Source: Hydractinia symbiolongicarpus
Lineage: Eukaryota; Cnidaria; Hydrozoa; Anthoathecata; Hydractiniidae
Assembly (NCBI RefSeq): GCF_029227915.1
Contig: NC_079875.1
Coordinates: forward strand, 1,302,001 to 1,366,000
DNA length: 64,000 bases
Direction: 5' to 3'
Shown: positions 37,626 to 50,388 of the stretch, one piece after another
How the letters are laid out: each line of letters begins with the position of its first letter
Numbering within the stretch: the first letter of the stretch is position 1
Notes under the pieces: generated by a model
Database searches by the model: none
What the model saw: the letters and a program-made list of their open reading frames with translations, nothing else
Told to the model about the DNA's origin: nothing
Program-made: the position numbers and the translations under genes

Positions 37626-39660
37626 TTTCTTTGTATACTTTTGACTATACGGGCCGAGTCCGGGATTTACGGGAAATCGCAGGTTTTCGTTTGCCGGTGA
37701 TTAAACTTCTTTTATTCAGCGTCTCATCAAAAATGAAAACATTTTTGAAAACTACAAGTCTCATGCGTTTTAGTGGTGAAAAAATAATTTAAAAAATAGT
37801 TCGGGAAATGAGTTTACTCCCTGGGTACTTTCTTTGTATACTTTTTACTATACGGGCCGAGTCCGGGGTTTACGGGAAATGGCGGGTTTTCGTTTGCCGG
37901 CGATTAAACTTCTTTTATTCAGCGTCTCATCAAAAATGAAAGCATTTTTGAAAACTACAAGTCTCATGGGCTTTAGTGGTGAAATAATAATTTAAATAAT
38001 CGTTTGGGAAATGAGTTTACTCCCTGGGTACTTTCTTTGTATACTTTTGACTATACGGGCCGAGTCCGGGATTTACGGGAAATAGCAGGTTTTCGTTTGC
38101 CGGCGATTAAACTTCTTTTATTCAGCGTCTCATCAAAAATGAAAACATTTTTGAAAACTACAAGTCTCATGCGTTTTAGTGGTGAAAAAATAATTTAAAA
38201 AATCGTTCGGGAAATGAGTTTACACCCTGGGTACTTTCTTTGTATACTTTTGACTATACGGGCCGAGTCGGGGATTTACGGGAAATCGCAGGTTTTCGTT
38301 TGCCGGCGATTAAACTTCTTTTATTCAGCGTCTCATCAAAAATGAAAACATTTTTAAAAACTAAAAGTCTCATGGGCTTTAGTGGTGAAATAATAATTTA
38401 AATAATCGTTTGGGAAATGAGTTTACTCCCTGGGTACTTTCTTTGTATACTTTTGACTATACGGGCCGAGTCTGGGATTTACGGGAAATAGCAGGTTTTC
38501 GTTTGCCGGCGATTAAACTTCTTTTATTCAGCGTCTCATTAAAAATGAAAACATTATTGAAAACTACAAGTCTCATGCGTTTTAGTGGTGAAAAAATAAT
38601 TTAAAAAATCGTTCGGGAAATGAGTTTACACCCTGGGTACTTTCTTTGTATACTTTTGACTATACGGGCCGAGTCCGGGATTTACGGGAAATCGCAGGTT
38701 TTCGTTTGCCGGTGATTAAACTTCTTTTATTCAGCGTCTCATCAAAAATGAAAACATTTTTGAAAACTACAAGTCTCATGCGTTTTAGTGGTGAAAAAAT
38801 AATTTAAAAAATAGTTCGGGAAATGAGTTTACTCCCTGGGTACTTTCTTTGTATACTTTTTACTATACGGGCCGAGTCCGGGGTTTACGGGAAATGGCGG
38901 GTTTTCGTTTGCCGGCGATTAAACTTCTTTTATTCAGCGTCTCATCAAAAATGAAAGCATTTTTGAAAACTACAAGTCTCATGGGCTTTAGTGGTGAAAT
39001 AATAATTTAAATAATCGTTTGGGAAATGAGTTTACTCCCTGGGTACTTTCTTTGTATACTTTTGACTATACGGGCCGAGTCCGGGATTTACGGGAAATAG
39101 CAGGTTTTCGTTTGCCGGCGATTAAACTTCTTTTATTCAGCGTCTCATCAAAAATGAAAACATTTTTGAAAACTACAAGTCTCATGCGTTTTAGTGGTGA
39201 AAAAATAATTTAAAAAATCGTTCGGGAAATGAGTTTACACCCTGGGTACTTTCTTTGTATACTTTTGACTATACGGGCCGAGTCGGGGATTTACGGGAAA
39301 TCGCAGGTTTTCGTTTGCCGGCGATTAAACTTCTTTTATTCAGCGTCTCATCAAAAATGAAAACATTTTTAAAAACTAAAAGTCTCATGGGCTTTAGTGG
39401 TGAAATAATAATTTAAATAATCGTTTGGGAAATGAGTTTACTCCCTGGGTACTTTCTTTGTATACTTTTGACTATACGGGCCGAGTCTGGGATTTACGGG
39501 AAATAGCAGGTTTTCGTTTGCCGGCGATTAAACTTCTTTTATTCAGCGTCTCATTAAAAATGAAAACATTATTGAAAACTACAAGTCTCATGCGTTTTAG
39601 TGGTGAAAAAATAATTTAAAAAATCGTTCGGGAAATGAGTTTACACCCTGGGTACTTTCT
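37625..39660 (+). repeat. 5-mer HOR, 1015 bp, two tandem copies
   Basis: About 37625-38639 recurs at 38640-39654, offset exactly 1015 bp. Matching markers are CCGGTGATTAAAC (37696 and 38711), CTTTTTACTATAC, GAAAGCATTTTTG and the pairs of monomers at 38004/39019 and 38410/39425. I noticed very few differences between the copies apart from ACCCCGGG against ACCCTGGG at the left edge. Confidence 0.82.
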
Positions 39661-41050
39661 TTGTATACTTTTGACTATACGGGCCGAGTCGGGGATTTAC
39701 GGGATATCGCAGGTTTTCGTTTGCCGGCGATTAAACTTCTTTTATTCAGCGTCTCATCAAAAATGAAAACATTTTTGAAAACTACAAGTCTCATGCGTTT
39801 TAGTGGTGAAAAAATAATTTAAAAAATCGTTCGAGAAATGAGTTTACACCCTGGGTACTTTCTTTGTATACTTTTGACTATACGGGCCAAGTCCGGGATT
39901 TACGGGAAATCGCAGGTTTTCGTTTGCCGGCGATTAAACCACTTTCATTAAGCCTCTCATCAAAAATGAAAAGATTTCTGAAAACTACAAGTCTCATGCG
40001 TTTTAGTGGTGAATGAATGAATTAAAAAATCGTTCGGGAAATGAGTTTACTCCCTGGGTACTATCTTTGTATACTTTTCACTATACGGGCCGAGTCGGGG
40101 ATTTACGGGAAATCGCAGGTTTTCGTTTGCCGGCGATTAAACTTCTTTTATTCAGCGTCTCACCAAAAATGAAAACATTTCTAAAAACTACAAGTCTCAT
40201 GCGTTTTAGTGGTGAAAAAGTAATTTAAAAAATCGTTCGGGAAATGAGTTTACTCCCTGGGTACTTTCTTTGTATACTTTTGACTATACGGGCCGAGTCT
40301 GGGATTTACGGGAAATAGCAGGTTTTCGTTTGCCGGCGATTAAACTTCTTTTATTCAGCGTCTCATCAAAAATAAAAACATTTTTGAAAACTACAAGTCT
40401 CATGCGTTTTAGTGGTGAAAAAATAATTTAAAAAATCGTTCGGGAAATGAGTTTACTCCCTGGGTACTTTCTTTGTATACTTTTGACTATACGGGCCGAG
40501 TCTGGGATTTACGGGAAATAGCAGGTTTTCGTTTGCCGGCGATTAAACTTCTTTTATGCAGCGTCTCATTAAAAATGAAAACATTATTGAAAACTACAAG
40601 TCTCATGCGTTTTAGTGGTGAAAAAATAATTTAAAAAATCGTTCGGGAAATGAGTTTACACCCTGGGTACTTTCTTTGTATACTTTTGACAATACGGGCC
40701 GAGTCGGGGATTTACGGGAAATCGCAGGTTTTCGTTTGCCGGCGATTAAACTTCTTTTATTCAGCGTCTCATCAAAAATGAAAACATTTTTGAAAACTAC
40801 AAGTCTCATGCGTTTTAGTGGTGAAAAAATAATTTAAAAAATCGTTCGAGAAATGAGTTTACACCCTGGGTACTTTCTTTGTATACTTTTGACTATACGG
40901 GCCGAGTCCGGGATTTACGGGAAATCGCAGGTTTTCGTTTGCCGGCGATTAAACCACTTTCATTAAGCCTCTCATCAAAAATGAAAAGATTTCTGAAAAC
41001 TACAAGTCTCATGCGTTTTAGTGGTGAATGAATGAATTAAAAAATCGTTC
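38640..41050 (+). repeat. Left copy of a 2.4-kb segment repeated 9338 bp downstream
   Basis: This segment matches 47978-50388 at an offset of 9338 bp, exactly 46 x 203. Equivalent monomers are 39019/48357, 39425/48763 and 40013/49351. Small differences include GAAAGCATTTTTG near 38957 against GAAAACATTTTTG, and TTATGCAGCG near 40557 against TTATTCAGCG. The segment ends where TTTACTCACTGGG replaces TTTACTTCCTGGG. Together with the 4060-bp duplication, it shows that the region expanded in multi-kilobase steps. Confidence 0.76.
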
Positions 41051-44000
41051 GGGAAATGAGTTTACTCACTGGGTACTTTCCTTGTATACTTTTACCTATA
41101 CGGGCCGAGTCCGGGATTTACGGGAAATCGCAGGTTTTCGTTTGCCGGCGATTAAACTTCTTTTATTCAGCGTCTCATCAAAAATGAAAACATTTTTGAA
41201 AACTACAAGTCTCATACGTTTTAGTGGTGAAGAAATAATTTAAAAATTCGTTCTGGAAATGAGTTTACTCACTGGGTACTTTCCTTGTATACTTTTAACT
41301 ATACGGGCCGAGTCCGGGATTTACGGGAAATCGCAGGTTTTCGTTTGCCGGCGATTAAACTTCTTTTATTCAGCGTCTCATCAAAAATGAAAACATTTTT
41401 AAAAACTACAAGTTTCATGGGCTTTAGTGGTGAAATAATAATTTAAAAAATCGTTCGGGAAATGAGTTTACACCCCGGGTACTTTCTTTGTATACTTTTG
41501 ACTATACGGGCCGAGTCCGGGATTTACGGGAAATCGCAGGTTTTCGTTTGCCGGTGATTAAACTTCTTTTATTCAGCGTCTCATCAAAAATGAAAACATT
41601 TTTGAAAACTACAAGTCTCATGCGTTTTAGTGGTGAAAAAATAATTTAAAAAATAGTTCGGGAAATGAGTTTACTCCCTGGGTACTTTCTTTGTATACTT
41701 TTTACTATACGGGCCGAGTCCGGGGTTTACGGGAAATGGCGGGTTTTCGTTTGCCGGCGATTAAACTTCTTTTATTCAGCGTCTCATCAAAAATGAAAGC
41801 ATTTTTGAAAACTACAAGTCTCATGGGCTTTAGTGGTGAAATAATAATTTAAATAATCGTTTGGGAAATGAGTTTACTCCCTGGGTACTTTCTTTGTATA
41901 CTTTTGGCTATACGGGCCGAGTCCGGGATTTACGGGAAATAGCAGGTTTTCGTTTGCCGGCGATTAAACTTCTTTTATTCAGCGTCTCATCAAAAATGAA
42001 AACATTTTTGAAAACTACAAGTCTCATGCGTTTTAGTGGTGAAAAAATAATTTAAAAAATCGTTCGGGAAATGAGTTTACACCCTGGGTACTTTCTTTGT
42101 ATACTTTTGACTATACGGGCCGAGTCGGGGATTTACGGGAAATCGCAGGTTTTCGTTTGCCGGCGATTAAACTTCTTTTATTCAGCGTCTCATCAAAAAT
42201 GAAAACATTTTTAAAAACTAAAAGTCTCATGGGCTTTAGTGGTGAAATAATAATTTAAATAATCGTTTGGGAAATGAGTTTACTCCCTGGGTACTTTCTT
42301 TGTATACTTTTGACTATACGGGCCGAGTCTGGGATTTACGGGAAATAGCAGGTTTTCGTTTGCCGGCGATTAAACTTCTTTTATTCAGCGTCTCATCAAA
42401 AATGAAAACATTTTTGAAAACTACAAGTCTCATGCGTTTTAGTGGTGAAAAAATAATTTAAAAAATCGTTCGAGAAATGAGTTTACACCCTGGGTACTTT
42501 CTTTGTATACTTTTGACTATACGGGCCAAGTCCGGGATTTACGGGAAATCGCAGGTTTTCGTTTGCCGGCGATTAAACCACTTTCATTAAGCCTCTCATC
42601 AAAAATGAAAAGATTTCTGAAAACTACAAGTCTCATGCGTTTTAGTGGTGAATGAATGAATTAAAAAATCGTTCGGGAAATGAGTTTACTCCCTGGGTAC
42701 TATCTTTGTATACTTTTCACTATACGGGCCGAGTCGGGGATTTACGGGAAATCGCAGGTTTTCGTTTGCCGGCGATTAAACTTCTTTTATTCAGCGTCTC
42801 ACCAAAAATGAAAACATTTCTAAAAACTACAAGTCTCATGCGTTTTAGTGGTGAAAAAGTAATTTAAAAAATCGTTCGGGAAATGAGTTTACTCCCTGGG
42901 TACTTTCTTTGTATACTTTTGACTATACGGGCCGAGTCTGGGATTTACGTGAAATAGCAGGTTTTCGTTTGCCGGCGATTAAACTTCTTTTATTCAGCGT
43001 CTCATCAAAAATGAAAACATTTTTGAAAACTACAAGTCTCATGCGTTTTAGTGGTGAAAAAATAATTTAAAAAATCGTTCGGGAAATGAGTTTACTCCCT
43101 GGGTACTTTCTTTGTATACTTTTGACTATACGGGCCGAGTCTGGGATTTACGGGAAATAGCAGGTTTTCGTTTGCCGGCGATTAAACTTCTTTTATGCAG
43201 CGTCTCATTAAAAATGAAAACATTATTGAAAACTACAAGTCTCATGCGTTTTAGTGGTGAAAAAATAATTTAAAAAATCGTTCGGGAAATGAGTTTACAC
43301 CCTGGGTACTTTCTTTGTATACTTTTGACTATACGGGCCGAGTCGGGGATTTACGGGAAATCGCAGGTTTTCGTTTGCCGGCGATTAAACTTCTTTTATT
43401 CAGCGTCTCATCAAAAATGAAAACATTTTTGAAAACTACAAGTCTCATGCGTTTTAGTGGTGAAAAAATAATTTAAAAAATCGTTCGAGAAATGAGTTTA
43501 CACCCTGGGTACTTTCTTTGTATACTTTTGACTATACGGGCCGAGTCCGGGATTTACGGGAAATCGCAGGTTTTCGTTTGCCGGCGATTAAACCACTTTC
43601 ATTAAGCCTCTCATCAAAAATGAAAAGATTTCTGAAAACTACAAGTCTCATGCGTTTTAGTGGTGAAGAAATAATTTAAAAATTCGTTGTGGAAATGAGT
43701 TTACTCACTGGGTACTTTCCTTGTATACTTTTAACTATACGGGCCGAGTCCGGGATTTACGGGAAATCGCAGGTTTTCGTTTGCCGGCGATTAAACTTCT
43801 TTTATTCAGCGTCTCATCAAAAATGAAAACATTTTTAAAAACTACAAGTCTCATGGGCTTTAGTGGTGAAATAATAATTTAAAAAATCGTTCGGGAAATG
43901 AGTTTACACCCCGGGTACTTTCTTTGTATACTTTTGACTATACGGGCCGAGTCCGGGATTTACGGGAAATCGCAGGTTTTCGTTTGCCGGTGATTAAACT

Positions 44001-47000
44001 TCTTTTATTCAGCGTCTCATCAAAAATGAAAACATTTTTGAAAACTACAAGTCTCATGCGTTTTAGTGGTGAAAAAATAATTTAAAAAATAGTTCGGGAA
44101 ATGAGTTTACTCCCTGGGTACTTTCTTTGTATACTTTTTACTATACGGGCCGAGTCCGGGGTTCACGGGAAATGGCGGGTTTTCGTTTGCCGGCGATTAA
44201 ACTTCTTTTATTCAGCGTCTCATCAAAAATGAAAACATTTTTGAAAACTACAAGTCTCATGGGCTTTAGTGGTGAAATAATAATTTAAATAATCGTTTGG
44301 GAAATGAGTTTACTCCCTGGGTACTTTCTTTGTATACTTTTGACTATACGGGCCGAGTCCGGGATTTACGGGAAATAGCAGGTTTTCGTTTGCCGGCGAT
44401 TAAACTTCTTTTATTCAGCGTCTCATCAAAAATGAAAACATTTTTGAAAACTACAAGTCTCATGCGTTTTAGTGGTGAAAAAATAATTTAAAAAATCGTT
44501 CGGGAAATGAGTTTACTCCCTGGGTACTTTCTTTGTATACTTTTGACTATACGGGCCGAGTCTGGGATTTACGGGAAATAGCAGGTTTTCGTTTGCCGGC
44601 GATTAAACTTCTTTTATGCAGCGTCTCATTAAAAATGAAAACACTATTGAAAACTACAAGTCTCATGCGTTTTAGTGGTGAAAAAATAATTTAAAAAATC
44701 GTTCGGGAAATGAGTTTACACCCTGGGTACTTTCTTTGTATACTTTTGACAATACGGGCCGAGTCGGGGATTTACGGGAAATCGCAGGTTTTCGTTTGCC
44801 GGCGATTAAACTTCTTTTATTCAGCGTCTCATCAAAAATGAAAACATTTTTGAAAACTACAAGTCTCATGCGTTTTAGTGGTGAAAAAATAATTTAAAAA
44901 ATCGTTCGAGAAATGAGTTTACACCCTGGGTACTTTCTTTGTATACTTTTGACTATACGGGCCGAGTCCGGGATTTACGGGAAATCGCAGGTTTTCGTTT
45001 GCCGGCGATTAAACCACTTTCATTAAGCCTCTCATCAAAAATGAAAAGATTTCTGAAAACTACAAGTCTCATGCGTTTTAGTGGTGAATGAATGAATTAA
45101 AAAATCGTTCGGGAAATGAGTTTACTCACTGGGTACTTTCCTTGTATACTTTTACCTATACGGGCCGAGTCCGGGATTTACGGGAAATCGCAGGTTTTCG
45201 TTTGCCGGCGATTAAACTTCTTTTATTCAGCGTCTCATCAAAAATGAAAACATTTTTGAAAACTACAAGTCTCATACGTTTTAGTGGTGAAGAAATAATT
45301 TAAAAATTCGTTCTGGAAATGAGTTTACTCACTGGGTACTTTCCTTGTATACTTTTAACTATACGGGCCGAGTCCGGGATTTACGGGAAATCGCAGGTTT
45401 TCGTTTGCCGGCGATTAAACTTCTTTTATTCAGCGTCTCATCAAAAATGAAAACATTTTTAAAAACTACAAGTTTCATGGGCTTTAGTGGTGAAATAATA
45501 ATTTAAAAAATCGTTCGGGAAATGAGTTTACACCCCGGGTACTTTCTTTGTATACTTTTGACTATACGGGCCGAGTCCGGGATTTACGGGAAATCGCAGG
45601 TTTTCGTTTGCCGGTGATTAAACTTCTTTTATTCAGCGTCTCATCAAAAATGAAAACATTTTTGAAAACTACAAGTCTCATGCGTTTTAGTGGTGAAAAA
45701 ATAATTTAAAAAATAGTTCGGGAAATGAGTTTACTCCCTGGGTACTTTCTTTGTATACTTTTTACTATACGGGCCGAGTCCGGGGTTTACGGGAAATGGC
45801 GGGTTTTCGTTTGCCGGCGATTAAACTTCTTTTATTCAGCGTCTCATCAAAAATGAAAGCATTTTTGAAAACTACAAGTCTCATGGGCTTTAGTGGTGAA
45901 ATAATAATTTAAATAATCGTTTGGGAAATGAGTTTACTCCCTGGGTACTTTCTTTGTATACTTTTGACTATACGGGCCGAGTCCGGGATTTACGGGAAAT
46001 AGCAGGTTTTCGTTTGCCGGCGATTAAACTTCTTTTATTCAGCGTCTCATCAAAAATGAAAACATTTTTGAAAACTACAAGTCTCATGCGTTTTAGTGGT
46101 GAAAAAATAATTTAAAAAATCGTTCGGGAAATGAGTTTACACCCTGGGTACTTTCTTTGTATACTTTTGACTATACGGGCCGAGTCGGGGATTTACGGGA
46201 AATCGCAGGTTTTCGTTTGCCGGCGATTAAACTTCTTTTATTCAGCGTCTCATCAAAAATGAAAACATTTTTAAAAACTAAAAGTCTCATGGGCTTTAGT
46301 GGTGAAATAATAATTTAAATAATCGTTTGGGAAATGAGTTTACTCCCTGGGTACTTTCTTTGTATACTTTTGACTATACGGGCCGAGTCTGGGATTTACG
46401 GGAAATAGCAGGTTTTCGTTTGCCGGCGATTAAACTTCTTTTATTCAGCGTCTCATCAAAAAGGAAAACATTTTTGAAAACTACAAGTCTCATGCGTTTT
46501 AGTGGTGAAAAAATAATTTAAAAAATCGTTCGAGAAATGAGTTTACACCCTGGGTACTTTCTTTGTATACTTTTGACTATACGGGCCAAGTCCGGGATTT
46601 ACGGGAAATCGCAGGTTTTCGTTTGCCGGCGATTAAACCACTTTCATTAAGCCTCTCATCAAAAATGAAAAGATTTCTGAAAACTACAAGTCTCATGCGT
46701 TTTAGTGGTGAATGAATGAATTAAAAAATCGTTCGGGAAATGAGTTTACTCCCTGGGTACTATCTTTGTATACTTTTCACTATACGGGCCGAGTCGGGGA
46801 TTTACGGGAAATCGCAGGTTTTCGTTTGCCGGCGATTAAACTTCTTTTATTCAGCGTCTCACCAAAAATGAAAACATTTCTAAAAACTACAAGTCTCATG
46901 CGTTTTAGTGGTGAAAAAGTAATTTAAAAAATCGTTCGGGAAATGAGTTTACTCCCTGGGTACTTTCTTTGTATACTTTTGACTATACGGGCCGAGTCTG

Positions 47001-48576
47001 GGATTTACGGGAAATAGCAGGTTTTCGTTTGCCGGCGATTAAACTTCTTTTATTCAGCGTCTCATCAAAAATGAAAACATTTTTGAAAACTACAAGTCTC
47101 ATGCGTTTTAGTGGTGAAAAAATAATTTAAAAAATCGTTCGGGAAATGAGTTTACTCCCTGGGTACTTTCTTTGTATACTTTTGACTATACGGGCCGAGT
47201 CTGGGATTTACGGGAAATAGCAGGTTTTCGTTTGCCGGCGATTAAACTTCTTTTATGCAGCGTCTCATTAAAAATGAAAACATTATTGAAAACTACAAGT
47301 CTCATGCGTTTTAGTGGTGAAAAAATAATTTAAAAAATCGTTCGGGAAATGAGTTTACACCCTGGGTACTTTCTTTGTATACTTTTGACTATACGGGCCG
47401 AGTCGGGGATTTACGGGAAATCGCAGGTTTTCGTTTGCCGGCGATTAAACTTCTTTTATTCAGCGTCTCATCAAAAATGAAAACATTTTTGAAAACTACA
47501 AGTCTCATGCGTTTTAGTGGTGAAAAAATAATTTAAAAAATCGTATGAGAAATGAGTTTACACCCTGGGTACTTTCTTTGTATACTTTTGACTATACGGG
47601 CCGAGTCCGGGATTTACGGGAAATCGCAGGTTTTCGTTTGCCGGCGATTAAACCACTTTCATTAAGCCTCTCATCAAAAATGAAAAGATTTCTGAAAACT
47701 ACAAGTCTCATGCGTTTTAGTGGTGAAGAAATAATTTAAAAATTCGTTGTGGAAATGAGTTTACTCACTGGGTACTTTCCTTGTATACTTTTAACTATAC
47801 GGGCCGAGTCCGGGATTTACGGGAAATCGCAGGTTTTCGTTTGCCGGCGATTAAACTTCTTTTATTCAGCGTCTCATCAAAAATGAAAACATTTTTAAAA
47901 ACTACAAGTCTCATGGGCTTTAGTGGTGAAATAATAATTTAAAAAATCGTTCGGGAAATGAGTTTACACCCCGGGTACTTTCTTTGTATACTTTTGACTA
48001 TACGGGCCGAGTCCGGGATTTACGGGAAATCGCAGGTTTTCGTTTGCCGGTGATTAAACTTCTTTTATTCAGCGTCTCATCAAAAATGAAAACATTTTTG
48101 AAAACTACAAGTCTCATGCGTTTTAGTGGTGAAAAAATAATTTAAAAAATAGTTCGGGAAATGAGTTTACTCCCTGGGTACTTTCTTTGTATACTTTTTA
48201 CTATACGGGCCGAGTCCGGGGTTTACGGGAAATGGCGGGTTTTCGTTTGCCGGCGATTAAACTTCTTTTATTCAGCGTCTCATCAAAAATGAAAACATTT
48301 TTGAAAACTACAAGTCTCATGGGCTTTAGTGGTGAAATAATAATTTAAATAATCGTTTGGGAAATGAGTTTACTCCCTGGGTACTTTCTTTGTATACTTT
48401 TGACTATACGGGCCGAGTCCGGGATTTACGGGAAATAGCAGGTTTTCGTTTGCCGGCGATTAAACTTCTTTTATTCAGCGTCTCATCAAAAATGAAAACA
48501 TTTTTGAAAACTACAAGTCTCATGCGTTTTAGTGGTGAAAAAATAATTTAAAAAATCGTTCGGGAAATGAGTTTAC
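40375..48576 (+). repeat. Tandem duplication of a 4060-bp, 20-monomer block
   Basis: Bases 40375-44516 match 44435-48576 at a constant offset of 4060 bp, exactly 20 x 203, with no indel seen. Rare private variants are shared at equal positions: TTTTATGCAGCG, GACAATACGG, TTTACCTATACGG, AGTTTCATGGG, TTCGTTGTGG, CTTTTCACTATAC and CCAAGTCCGGG. By eye I counted about seven substitutions, for example GGCTATAC near 41907 against GACTATAC near 45967, AAAAATGAAA near 42398 against AAAAAGGAAA near 46458, GTTCACGGG near 44163, and CACTATTG near 44643. This is the longest repeat unit in the window and probably the most recent amplification. An assembly duplication cannot be excluded without reads. Confidence 0.87.
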
Positions 48577-50388
48577 ACCCTGGGTACTTTCTTTGTATAC
48601 TTTTGACTATACGGGCCGAGTCGGGGATTTACGGGAAATCGCAGGTTTTCGTTTGCCGGCGATTAAACTTCTTTTATTCAGCGTCTCATCAAAAATGAAA
48701 ACATTTTTAAAAACTAAAAGTCTCATGGGCTTTAGTGGTGAAATAATAATTTAAATAATCGTTTGGGAAATGAGTTTACTCCCTGGGTACTTTCTTTGTA
48801 TACTTTTGACTATACGGGCCGAGTCTGGGATTTACGGGAAATAGCAGGTTTTCGTTTGCCGGCGATTAAACTTCTTTTATTCAGCGTCTCATTAAAAATG
48901 AAAACATTATTGAAAACTACAAGTCTCATGCGTTTTAGTGGTGAAAAAATAATTTAAAAAATCGTTCGGGAAATGAGTTTACACCCTGGGTACTTTCTTT
49001 GTATACTTTTGACTATACGGGCCGAGTCGGGGATTTACGGGAAATCGCAGGTTTTCGTTTGCCGGCGATTAAACTTCTTTTATTCAGCGTCTCATCAAAA
49101 ATGAAAACATTTTTGAAAACTACAAGTCTCATGCGTTTTAGTGGTGAAAAAATAATTTAAAAAATCGTTCGAGAAATGAGTTTACACCCTGGGTACTTTC
49201 TTTGTATACTTTTGACTATACGGGCCAAGTCCGGGATTTACGGGAAATCGCAGGTTTTCGTTTGCCGGCGATTAAACCACTTTCATTAAGCCTCTCATCA
49301 AAAATGAAAAGATTTCTGAAAACTACAAGTCTCATGCGTTTTAGTGGTGAATGAATGAATTAAAAAATCGTTCGGGAAATGAGTTTACTCCCTGGGTACT
49401 ATCTTTGTATACTTTTCACTATACGGGCCGAGTCGGGGATTTACGGGAAATCGCAGGTTTTCGTTTGCCGGCGATTAAACTTCTTTTATTCAGCGTCTCA
49501 CCAAAAATGAAAACATTTCTAAAAACTACAAGTCTCATGCGTTTTAGTGGTGAAAAAGTAATTTAAAAAATCGTTCGGGAAATGAGTTTACTCCCTGGGT
49601 ACTTTCTTTGTATACTTTTGACTATACGGGCCGAGTCTGGGATTTACGGGAAATAGCAGGTTTTCGTTTGCCGGCGATTAAACTTCTTTTATTCAGCGTC
49701 TCATCAAAAATGAAAACATTTTTGAAAACTACAAGTCTCATGCGTTTTAGTGGTGAAAAAATAATTTAAAAAATCGTTCGGGAAATGAGTTTACTCCCTG
49801 GGTACTTTCTTTGTATACTTTTGACTATACGGGCCGAGTCTGGGATTTACGGGAAATAGCAGGTTTTCGTTTGCCGGCGATTAAACTTCTTTTATTCAGC
49901 GTCTCATTAAAAATGAAAACATTATTGAAAACTACAAGTCTCATGCGTTTTAGTGGTGAAAAAATAATTTAAAAAATCCTTCGGGAAATGAGTTTACACC
50001 CTGGGTACTTTCTTTGTATACTTTTGACTATACGGGCCGAGTCGGGGATTTACGGGAAATCGCAGGTTTTCGTTTGCCGGCGATTAAACTTCTTTTATTC
50101 AGCGTCTCATCAAAAATGAAAACATTTTTGAAAACTACAAGTCTCATGCGTTTTAGTGGTGAAAAAATAATTTAAAAAATCGTTCGAGAAATGAGTTTAC
50201 ACCCTGGGTACTTTCTTTGTATACTTTTGACTATACGGGCCGAGTCCGGGATTTACGGGAAATCGCAGGTTTTCGTTTGCCGGCGATTAAACCACTTTCA
50301 TTAAGCCTCTCATCAAAAATGAAAAGATTTCTGAAAACTACAAGTCTCATGCGTTTTAGTGGTGAATGAATGAATTAAAAAATCGTTC
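47978..50388 (+). repeat. Right copy of the 2.4-kb segment
   Basis: This is the partner of 38640-41050. It begins inside the second copy of the 4060-bp duplication and continues beyond it, which places the right end of that duplication within an older, already repeated framework. One monomer near 49978 has the private variant AAATCCTTCGGG. Confidence 0.74.
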
